Source of the DNA: an uncultured Rhizobiaceae group bacterium
GTDB lineage: Bacteria; Pseudomonadota; Alphaproteobacteria; Rhizobiales; Rhizobiaceae
Reading direction: 5' to 3'
Length of the DNA stretch: 8,460 nucleotides
Assembly: GCA_938009335.1 (NCBI GenBank)
Contig: CALLHT010000260.1
Span: 1 to 8,460 of the forward strand
In this document: positions 1-5,995 of the stretch, one piece after another
Position numbering within the stretch: the stretch's first letter is position 1
How the letters are laid out: the number at the start of each line of letters is the position of its first letter
The notes under the pieces: model-generated
Databases searched by the model: none
Seen by the model: the letters and a program-made list of their open reading frames with translations, nothing else
Told to the model about the DNA's origin: nothing
Position numbers and translations under genes: made by a program

Positions 1-12
1 AATTGGTATTGC

Positions 13-1305
13 TTATTTTTTTGGTTTTTCAACAGACACGCTAGCAAACGGAATGCGAAATTCAGTACCTTCACCGAGCTTTGAGATGATTTGCAGGCGC
101 GTATCATGACGCTGAAGGATGTGTTTAACAATTGCCAATCCCAGCCCCGTGCCTTGTTTCTCACGGCTTTGCTCCACATCAACGCGATAAAACCGCTCCG
201 TAATGCGCTGCTGATGCTCAAACGGGATACCAGGCCCATAATCTTTCACTGAAACGGTGGCCGTTTGGGTGTTGCCATCTGTAGAGATAGAAAGAGCGAC
301 ATCTACCTGCCCACCGTCCTGTCCGTATTTACATCCATTCTCGATGACATTTTCAAAAACCTGCAATAAGTCATCGCGGTCACCTAAAACAAACACGTCA
401 TCTGCCTTGTCAAATTTGATTGTGACGCCCATGCGATGGGCCAGTTGCCCCAGAGAATCGACAACGCTAGACATTATCTCAGTCAAATTGACGGTGTCTG
501 AAGGCTTTAAATGCGTCTTCATTTCAATACGGGAAAGAGACAAGAGATCATTGACCAAACGAGACATTCTTTCTGCCTGCTCGAGCATAACACCCACAAA
601 TTTTTCCCGCGCTTTCTCATCCTTTTTTGCAGGTCCGTTTATGGTTTCCAGATAGCCGACCAGAGAGGCGAGCGGTGTTCGCAATTCATGGCTTGCATTT
701 GCAATAAAGTCAGATCGCATCTGATCAATGCGTTTTGTTTCTGTCTGTTCATGAAACACCACAGCAAAAAGGCTGTCTTCTTGGCTTTCTCTTTCATTGA
801 ATTGCGGAATGGGAGCGATCTCGACCATAAACCAGCGATTATCCGGCACGGCCTCGTTGTATTCCAGACTAACCGTCCGTTTGCTGTTCAAAGCCTTTTC
901 AATCGCACGACGCAAATCCGGTTGTCTGAAGCGGACCGTGAGAAGTTCACCGATACCGGTACTCACAAAAACCTCTTTGGCTTTACCGTTCAAATAGCGG
1001 ATTGTCCCTCGGGCGCCGATGACAAAAACAGGATCTTGGAGCGCCTCAGCAAACGGGCCGTATATTGCCGCTTGATCCTTGGTTGGCTTAACGCGCCTGG
1101 CAAAGCTAGGTTCACGCTGACCAAAGAACCCTGACCCAAACCAGATAAACCCAAATGAAACGCCACCAAGGCTGAGGATAAACAAGGCCATGTCAGGTTT
1201 CACAATTATCGCGACGGCAAGTATCAAAATGAGCAGGAAGGAAGCGATAATCAAACTGCTGATGTTATCGCTTTCGCTATCATTATTCGGCTGATGGTCT
1301 GTCAT
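13..1305 (-). CDS. phoR: Phosphate regulon sensor histidine kinase PhoR
   Basis: Membrane histidine kinase of 430 residues that would phosphorylate the response regulator PhoB under phosphate limitation, normally in contact with the Pst transporter and PhoU (family knowledge). Two hydrophobic spans (about 17-36 and 39-58) lie almost back to back, leaving practically no periplasmic loop, as is typical of PhoR. A PAS-like region follows (about 83-190). The H-box is ANASHELRTPL with His206. The N-box is NVIENGCKYG (319-328), the G1 box is KDYGPGI with Asp355, and the G2 box is GTGLGLAIVKH (385-395), so all catalytic elements are present. The ATG at 1305 fits the usual short N-terminus, but there is no clear ribosome binding site before it. 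It is divergent from ppk2. The stop lies 12 bp from the left edge, so any pst/phoU/phoB genes would be outside. Another PAS histidine kinase is possible, but the layout favours PhoR. Confidence 0.9.
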   Translation of the reverse strand: MTDHQPNNDSESDNISSLIIASFLLILILAVAIIVKPDMALFILSLGGVSFGFIWFGSGFFGQREPSFARRVKPTKDQAAIYGPFAEALQDPVFVIGARGTIRYLNGKAKEVFVSTGIGELLTVRFRQPDLRRAIEKALNSKRTVSLEYNEAVPDNRWFMVEIAPIPQFNERESQEDSLFAVVFHEQTETKRIDQMRSDFIANASHELRTPLASLVGYLETINGPAKKDEKAREKFVGVMLEQAERMSRLVNDLLSLSRIEMKTHLKPSDTVNLTEIMSSVVDSLGQLAHRMGVTIKFDKADDVFVLGDRDDLLQVFENVIENGCKYGQDGGQVDVALSISTDGNTQTATVSVKDYGPGIPFEHQQRITERFYRVDVEQSREKQGTGLGLAIVKHILQRHDTRLQIISKLGEGTEFRIPFASVSVEKPKK

Positions 1306-1317
1306 TTAGTTGTTGCC

Positions 1318-1347
1318 ATTAATGGTGTTCATAAAACGCGCTTTCAA
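1318..1347 (-). promoter_or_regulatory. Candidate phoR promoter
   Basis: On the minus strand TTGAAA (1347-1342) and ATTAAT (1323-1318) are separated by 18 bp, resembling sigma70 -35 and -10 boxes. The -10 lies inside the 10-bp palindrome CCATTAATGG (1316-1325). Transcription would begin around 1311, leaving only about six untranslated bases before the phoR ATG. That agrees with the missing Shine-Dalgarno sequence. Box matches are moderate, so this is a suggestion only. Confidence 0.3.
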
Positions 1348-1409
1348 TTGCTCTGCACTTTCCATTAAACTTGCATCAGAAGTTCAGTAACCCCTAGAGA
1401 TGGTCAGCC

Positions 1410-2297
1410 ATGAAAGACGATATCCCAAGTATAGATATCCACATCGATGACGCAATGGTAGCATTGGATCTGGATGAACGCGAATTGCCTGATTCCATTG
1501 TTGAGAATGCTTTTTCCAGCGGAGGATATCCTTACAAGAAGAAGCTCAAACGCTCGTCATATGAAGACGAATTGTATTTATTGCAGCTTGAACTCGTGAA
1601 AGTACAAACACACCTGCAATCATCTGGCGAGCGCGTGGTAATTGTATTCGAAGGCCGCGACGCAGCCGGCAAGGGCGGCACAATTAATGCGTTCAGACAG
1701 TACCTGAACCCACGCCACAATCGTGTCGTTGCTTTGTCAAAGCCATCCGATATTGAACAGGGACAATGGTATTTCCAACGCTATGTAGCTCACCTCCCGA
1801 CAAAGGGCGAAATGGTGATGTTTGATCGCTCTTGGTACAATCGCGCGGGCGTAGAGCCTGTGATGGGTTTTTGTTCAGACAAACAGCACACACAGTTCCT
1901 AAGTGAAGTTCCTCATTTCGAGCATATGCTCGTTAAGGATGGGATTCATTTCTTCAAGTTCTGGCTCAATGTTGGTCAGGAAATGCAGATCAAACGATTT
2001 CATGATCGGCGCCAAAGTCCAATGAAGCGATGGAAATTATCCCCAATCGACATCAAGGCACTATCCAAATGGGATGACTATACGAAGGCCCGTGACCTGA
2101 TGCTTGAGAATACGCATACCGCGCATGCGCCGTGGACGATTGTCCGCTCCAATGATAAACGGCGGGCGCGGTTAAATGCAATCCGCCACTTCTTGTTTAG
2201 TATGGACTATGCGGGAAAGGATACATCAGCAATTGGCGTTCTGGACCCTCAAATCATAGGCCAGGGCCCTGACTTTTTGAACCAGTTCGGCGCTTAA
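1410..2297 (+). CDS. ppk2: Polyphosphate kinase 2 (PPK2)
   Basis: Cytoplasmic enzyme that reversibly transfers phosphate between inorganic polyphosphate and nucleotides; in this family it often makes nucleoside triphosphates from diphosphates (family knowledge). The 295 residues form one PPK2 domain, the short single-domain form. Walker A is GRDAAGKGG (82-90, Lys88), and Walker B is MVMFDRSWYNR (135-145, with Asp139 and Arg140). The basic lid stretch RRQSPMKRWKLS is at 200-211. The first ~50 residues are acidic and then basic (KKKLKRSSYEDEL) and lead into the domain, as in relatives. The ATG has a moderate GAGATGG ribosome site at 1397-1403. It is divergent from phoR and converges on the membrane protein gene with a 5-bp gap. 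The donor class (class I) is inferred from length and overall similarity and is not proved here. Confidence 0.93.
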   Translation: MKDDIPSIDIHIDDAMVALDLDERELPDSIVENAFSSGGYPYKKKLKRSSYEDELYLLQLELVKVQTHLQSSGERVVIVFEGRDAAGKGGTINAFRQYLNPRHNRVVALSKPSDIEQGQWYFQRYVAHLPTKGEMVMFDRSWYNRAGVEPVMGFCSDKQHTQFLSEVPHFEHMLVKDGIHFFKFWLNVGQEMQIKRFHDRRQSPMKRWKLSPIDIKALSKWDDYTKARDLMLENTHTAHAPWTIVRSNDKRRARLNAIRHFLFSMDYAGKDTSAIGVLDPQIIGQGPDFLNQFGA

Positions 2298-2302
2298 TTC
2301 GT

Positions 2303-3643
2303 CTATTGCTGTTTGGAGGTTCGCAACCGCACATAGACAATATCAAGAATATCTCCTTCACCCGTAATGGATGCATTGTCGGTGATGTCTGTGCTAATTG
2401 CGATAAATGCGTCGCTGTTTATGTCGCGACTGCGTTCCATGGTGAAGGCGAAAATCGAAGCTTCCGGTTGAACCCCTACTCTAAAGCGTTTTCGGCCACA
2501 GCCAATTTGAGAACCAAACTGGCATTCAATCGCAAACTGGGCAGGGCTAGACTTTCCAGAGCGGGCGAAGATTTCTGCCGTAACTCGCTTACCGCGAATT
2601 TGCTCAATGACGCCCGGCTTTAGTCTGAGAAGAATAGGCTTTGCAGCTTCTGCACGATCTGCTTGCTTGCGAACCGACAAAATGCGGATCATCTCTAACC
2701 CTTGCTCGTTCACAATTTCCACACGGCCTCGATCTGATACCACTAGGGCGGTTAAGTCACCCGGTTCAACAATTGTGAAATAGCTACTTTCTTCGTCTTT
2801 CTGCTCTGACGATTGCACCGCACCATTGTTAAGTCCCAACAGTGACCCATCCATGAAACCTAGGAATGTACGGTATCCAAGCCATGCAAGCAGACCGAGA
2901 ATAACCAGCACGATAAAAAACCAGAACAAATTGCGTTGCTTTTTTCGGCGGCGGGCAAAACCAGTTGGAACAGGTGCAGGTTCATCAACATAGATTTCGG
3001 AACCGGGTTGAAAATCCGCCACCTCTTGCTCTGGCTGATAGTCAACCGCAGGTTCGTGTTGCGCGAACTCCTCTACCGGATCAATGGGCTCGTTCGGCAC
3101 TGGCTGCTGCGCAGGAGCAGCAGTCGCATTTACTTCGCTTTCAAGGACCGGCTCTTGAGTTACGCCAAGAACCTGTTGAATTTCCAAAAATGGATCATCC
3201 GGCGGCAAAGGCTGCTCCACCGCTACAGGTTCAGATGTTTGAACTTTCGGCGTTGCCACCTCTTCAGTGGGCTGAATTGCTTCAGCCAGAGAGGTTTCTT
3301 CGACGCTTTCTATTGGATGTTCTTCTGCTTCATAGGCAGGCTGCGTTTCAATGGTAGGTTCGGGCTCAGAAACTGGTGCTGGTTCTGGAGTAGGAGCAAC
3401 TTCGTCCGCGACTGGAGCCGCTGGCGGCGCAGGAACTGGCTGGAACTCTGCTTCTATTCGAGCAATTGCGTCTTCCAGAGACTTTTGTTCAACGACTGCA
3501 GATTCTACGGTGATCGAGCGATTACCCTCTATCAATCTAGCAAGTGCATTACGCGAAGACTGGTAGACAACCGTGCGCTCTTCAGGCGAACTTGCACCTT
3601 TTGCTGCCAATGCTCCACGAATGAGTGCCTCAAAATTAGCCAA
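2303..3643 (-). CDS. Single-span membrane protein with Pro/Glu-rich arm, function unknown
   Basis: I do not recognise a named family for the full length (446 residues). Residues 1-66 are likely helical and contain a segment like SSPEERTVVYQSSRNALARL, similar in style to short N-terminal modules of unknown proteins in Hyphomicrobiales. Residues 67-227 are acidic and rich in Pro, Glu, Ala and Val, probably an extended arm. A basic patch, RRRKKQR (231-237), precedes one hydrophobic span (about 238-257). This suggests the N-terminus and arm are cytoplasmic and the C-terminal part periplasmic. Residues 285-442 alternate hydrophobic and polar residues and end in GEGDILDIVYVRL, suggesting a beta-sandwich. 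Cys374 and Cys382 are the only cysteines and could form a disulfide. The start is TTG at 3643: an in-frame stop lies 12 bp upstream (3656-3658), and no ATG is near. The ribosome site is weak. A nested inverted repeat lies 26 bp upstream. Confidence 0.72.
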   Translation of the reverse strand: MANFEALIRGALAAKGASSPEERTVVYQSSRNALARLIEGNRSITVESAVVEQKSLEDAIARIEAEFQPVPAPPAAPVADEVAPTPEPAPVSEPEPTIETQPAYEAEEHPIESVEETSLAEAIQPTEEVATPKVQTSEPVAVEQPLPPDDPFLEIQQVLGVTQEPVLESEVNATAAPAQQPVPNEPIDPVEEFAQHEPAVDYQPEQEVADFQPGSEIYVDEPAPVPTGFARRRKKQRNLFWFFIVLVILGLLAWLGYRTFLGFMDGSLLGLNNGAVQSSEQKDEESSYFTIVEPGDLTALVVSDRGRVEIVNEQGLEMIRILSVRKQADRAEAAKPILLRLKPGVIEQIRGKRVTAEIFARSGKSSPAQFAIECQFGSQIGCGRKRFRVGVQPEASIFAFTMERSRDINSDAFIAISTDITDNASITGEGDILDIVYVRLRTSKQQ

Positions 3644-3668
3644 TACTATGCCCGTCTAATACTATTCA

Positions 3669-3712
3669 CTGTGGCAACGGTATCAGATTTCAATCTGAAC
3701 TCCATGCCACAG
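3669..3712. repeat. Nested coaxial inverted repeat, 44 bp
   Basis: Outer arms CTGTGGCA (3669-3676) and TGCCACAG (3705-3712) are perfect 8-bp complements. Inner arms TCAGATT (3683-3689) and AATCTGA (3692-3698) are perfect 7-bp complements. Both pairs share one dyad axis at 3690/3691 and are separated by 6 bases on each side. It lies between two divergent genes, 26 bp upstream of the TTG start at 3643. As minus-strand RNA it could fold as a hairpin with a symmetric 6x6 internal loop in the leader of the membrane protein gene. As DNA it could be a paired operator. No U-tract follows on either strand, so it is not a simple terminator. Confidence 0.7.
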
Positions 3713-3842
3713 GCTAAATCCGTCAGTGTTATTCTCAGAAATTATCCAAATTTCAATCAACTACCCGCGTTGACGTAGCGTTATCTACACGGTTTTTTCG
3801 GAAATGCAACGCATCGATTGGGGTCACGCACTCTTTTTGGGA

Positions 3843-3871
3843 TTGCCGGATGAATGAAATCCCCCTACAAC
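3843..3871 (+). promoter_or_regulatory. Candidate promoter of the nitronate monooxygenase-like gene
   Basis: TTGCCG (3843-3848) and TACAAC (3866-3871) are 17 bp apart and each match the sigma70 consensus at four of six bases. Transcription would start near 3878, inside the palindrome at 3877-3892. That placement suits a repressor site. It also leaves a leader of about 30 bases before the preferred TTG start at 3909. The boxes are weak, so confidence is low. Confidence 0.27.
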
Positions 3872-3876
3872 CTTGA

Positions 3877-3892
3877 TTGACGTATACGTAAA
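3877..3892 (+). promoter_or_regulatory. Operator-like palindrome TTGACGTATACGTAAA
   Basis: The core ACGTATACGT is a perfect 10-bp palindrome (3880-3889). The flanks TTG/AAA extend the dyad to 16 bp with one mismatched pair. It lies 16 bp upstream of the preferred start codon and over the predicted transcription start. As I recall, MerR-family regulators of acyl-CoA and branched-chain amino acid catabolism (LiuR type) use TTnACGT-N2-ACGTnAA-like sites, which this resembles. The regulator is not in the window and its identity is inference. Confidence 0.5.
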
Positions 3893-3908
3893 AGAATGGA
3901 ATTTCATC

Positions 3909-4874
3909 TTGGCTCTTCCTGACATCCTCAAAGATTCTTTGTCTGTGCCTGTAATTGGCGCGCCGTTGTTTATCATTTCACACCCTGATTTGGTTCTTGC
4001 TCAATGCAAGGCTGGCGTTGTTGGATCGTTTCCCGCGCTCAATGCGCGCCCAGCAGAACAACTGGATGAATGGCTTGCTCAGATCACCGAAGAACTTGCT
4101 TCATACAAAGCGGCAAATCCGGACAAGAAAGTTGCGCCTTTTGCAGTCAATCAGATCGTGCACAAGTCGAACAACCGTCTGGAACACGATCTTCAGATGT
4201 GCGTGAAGTACAAAGTGCCAATCGTCATCACGTCTTTGGGCGCGGTTCCTGAAGTAAACGAAGCGGTTCACTCTTACGGTGGTATCGTGCTTCACGATAT
4301 CATCAACAATCGCCATGCAAACTCAGCTATTCGCAAAGGCGCTGACGGCCTCATTGCGGTTGCTGCAGGCGCTGGTGGGCACGCAGGAACACTCTCTCCG
4401 TTCGCGTTGATTCAAGAAATCCGCCAGTGGTTTGACGGGCCGCTTCTATTGTCTGGCTCTATTGCAAACGGTGGCGCAGTCTTAGCCGCACAAGCTATGG
4501 GTGCCGATGCAGCTTATATCGGCTCCCCCTTCATTGCGACCGATGAAGCGCGCGCGATGCAAGAATACAAAGACGCTATTGCAGAATATAATGCGAATGA
4601 CATTGTTTACACGAACCTCTTCACCGGCGTACACGGCAACTATCTCAAGCCCTCAATTGAGAACGCAGGTATGGATCCGGATAACCTTCCAGAAAGCGAT
4701 CCGTCTGCCATGAACTTTGCTTCAGGCGGCAACACGGACGCCAAAGCCTGGAAAGATATTTGGGGCTGCGGTCAGGGCATTGGCGCGATCGACAAAGTTC
4801 AACCAACTGCGGATTTTGTTGCTAAGCTTGTTCGTGAATATGAAGAAGCCAAGGCTCGCATAACCGCTGCCTAG
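3909..4874 (+). CDS. Nitronate monooxygenase-like FMN oxidoreductase
   Basis: FMN-dependent TIM-barrel enzyme of the nitronate monooxygenase (2-nitropropane dioxygenase) family. The family oxidises alkyl nitronates; some members instead reduce quinones with NAD(P)H. From TTG 3909 it has 321 residues. Visible motifs are GAPLFIIS (17-24), the glycine-rich loop with His158 in AGAGGHAG (153-160; family catalytic base), SGSIANGG (182-189) and GADAAYIGSPFIAT (198-211), which would bind the FMN phosphate. I prefer TTG 3909 because it gives the MALP.ILKD.L N-terminus usual in relatives. GGA lies 8 bases upstream, and the palindrome and predicted transcription start fall between it and the alternative TTG at 3873 (333 residues). 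Its stop overlaps that of the convergent glutathionyl-hydroquinone reductase gene. The true substrate cannot be read from sequence. Confidence 0.88.
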   Translation: MALPDILKDSLSVPVIGAPLFIISHPDLVLAQCKAGVVGSFPALNARPAEQLDEWLAQITEELASYKAANPDKKVAPFAVNQIVHKSNNRLEHDLQMCVKYKVPIVITSLGAVPEVNEAVHSYGGIVLHDIINNRHANSAIRKGADGLIAVAAGAGGHAGTLSPFALIQEIRQWFDGPLLLSGSIANGGAVLAAQAMGADAAYIGSPFIATDEARAMQEYKDAIAEYNANDIVYTNLFTGVHGNYLKPSIENAGMDPDNLPESDPSAMNFASGGNTDAKAWKDIWGCGQGIGAIDKVQPTADFVAKLVREYEEAKARITAA

Positions 4875-5845
4875 CCTCGGCCGTGAGGCGCTGCAAAATC
4901 AATATCAGGTCCAACGGGCAATACGCGATGCGGATTGATTGTATCGTGGCTTACATAATAGTGCTTACTGGCATGTTCCAAATTGAATGTGCCCGCAACA
5001 CCCGGCCATTGATATAGGTCTCGGGTGTAGGGCCATAGATGCTCAAAATCGATCAGACGGTTTTTGTTGCATTTGAAATGGCCGTGATAAACCGGATCAA
5101 ATCGCAAGAGCGTTGGTAAAAGCCGCCAATCAGCTTCTGTGGGTTCGTCACCGGTAAGAAATCTCGAATTTTCTAAGCGCTCATTGAGAAACTCCATCGT
5201 TTCAAAGAGCGGCATTATCGCGTCATCATAAGCTTCTTGCGTTGTCGCAAACCCGCATCGATAAACGCCATTGTTCAACGTGTCGTAAATCCGACCATTC
5301 AGCGCGTCGATTTCTACCTGTTTCTCTTTCGGGTAGAAATCTCCTGACGTTGCTCCGACCTCATTAAACGCCGAATTAAACATGCGAATGATTTCCGAAG
5401 ATTCGTTTGAAACAATCGTATTTTGGTGCTTATCCCACAAAATCGGAACCGTTACGCGTCCGGAATATTTGGGATCGGCCTTTGTATAGATTTGATGCGC
5501 GAATTCTGACCCGAACAAATCATCACCCACAATCCCATCATCATCTTTCGCGAACGTCCATCCGTTCTCGGCCATGTACCAATGTACGACCGAGACACTA
5601 ATCATGTCTTCAAGTCCTTTGAGCGCACGATAGATCAGCGTTCGATGCGCCCAGGGGCAAGCATAAGATACGTAAAGATGATATCTATCTGCCTCAGCCT
5701 TAAATCCGCCATCGCCAGAAGGCCCGGCAGCGCCATTCGCCGTAATCCAGTTTCGGAATTGTGACGCTGAACGTTCAAATTTTCCGCCACTCTTACTGGT
5801 GTCATACCATTGGTCTTTCCAGACGCCATCTACCAACAGGCCCAT
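4871..5845 (-). CDS. yqjG: Glutathionyl-hydroquinone reductase (YqjG/ECM4/PcpF family)
   Basis: Cytoplasmic Xi-class glutathione transferase of 324 residues, the usual family length. Such enzymes reduce glutathionyl-hydroquinones to hydroquinones using a second glutathione (family knowledge). The thioredoxin-like domain carries the hallmark YACPWAHR with catalytic Cys63. TVPILWD (132-138) holds the likely cis-proline, and NESSEI (147-152) would bind the gamma-glutamyl group of glutathione. The helical domain shows NNGVYRCGFA (191-200), TGDEPTEADWRLLPTLLRFD (231-250) and YHGHFKCN, all typical of the family. The C-terminal extension is SKHYYVSHDTINPHRVLPVGP-like. The ATG at 5845 has GGAG 8 bases upstream. 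Its stop (4871-4873) overlaps the stop of the convergent flavoenzyme gene. It probably has its own promoter, since a strong terminator lies upstream. Confidence 0.93.
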   Translation of the reverse strand: MGLLVDGVWKDQWYDTSKSGGKFERSASQFRNWITANGAAGPSGDGGFKAEADRYHLYVSYACPWAHRTLIYRALKGLEDMISVSVVHWYMAENGWTFAKDDDGIVGDDLFGSEFAHQIYTKADPKYSGRVTVPILWDKHQNTIVSNESSEIIRMFNSAFNEVGATSGDFYPKEKQVEIDALNGRIYDTLNNGVYRCGFATTQEAYDDAIMPLFETMEFLNERLENSRFLTGDEPTEADWRLLPTLLRFDPVYHGHFKCNKNRLIDFEHLWPYTRDLYQWPGVAGTFNLEHASKHYYVSHDTINPHRVLPVGPDIDFAAPHGRG

Positions 5846-5905
5846 ATCGATTGCTCCACTAATGTTCTTACGAAGGAACTTAAAGCACTCTCATCCAGCG
5901 TCCAG

Positions 5906-5920
5906 TTTACAGATTGTCAA
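5906..5920 (-). promoter_or_regulatory. TTGACA box within a 15-bp dyad upstream of the hydroquinone reductase gene
   Basis: The minus strand reads TTGACA-ATC-TGTAAA. The first six bases equal the sigma70 -35 consensus, and the whole is a dyad with one mismatched pair. It lies about 15 bp past the U-tract of the preceding terminator and about 60 bp before the ATG at 5845, where a promoter is expected. No good -10 box is found 16-18 bp downstream (TGGATG at best), so an activator may be needed, or this may be an operator rather than a promoter. Confidence 0.4.
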
Positions 5921-5933
5921 CCGAAAGGAAGGC

Positions 5934-5966
5934 GAAAAAATACCCCGGTCTTTTATGAGACCGAGG
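5934..5966 (-). terminator. Intrinsic terminator after the threonine synthase-like gene
   Basis: In minus-strand RNA the arms CCUCGGUCU (5966-5958) and AGACCGGGG (5951-5943) form a 9-bp stem with one U-G pair and a 6-base loop. UAUUUUUUCG follows at once (U-run 5940-5935). It starts about 30 bp after the stop codon at 5996. This is a textbook Rho-independent terminator and isolates the downstream hydroquinone reductase gene. Confidence 0.88.
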
Positions 5967-5995
5967 CAATTGATAGTCACAGAAATTGTCCTGAT

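Noticed and set aside
511..1134. Long open plus-strand frame opposite phoR
   Set aside because: Antisense shadow; its translation has no recognisable domains and the kinase motifs on the other strand are unambiguous.
1299..1315. CTGTCAT followed by TTGTTGC 11 bp on, as a Pho box between phoR and ppk2
   Set aside because: The first half is just the complement of the phoR start codons, and the second half matches at only three of seven positions.
2262..2277. Palindrome CAGGGCCCTG followed by ACTTTTT near the ppk2 3' end, as a terminator
   Set aside because: It lies inside the coding sequence, and a real hairpin with a four-base loop would have only a three-base-pair stem.
2936..3778. Long open plus-strand frame opposite the membrane protein gene (280 codons)
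   Set aside because: Its product is Arg/Phe/Leu/Cys/Trp-rich noise that mirrors the Pro/Glu-rich arm on the minus strand; there is no plausible domain or ribosome site.
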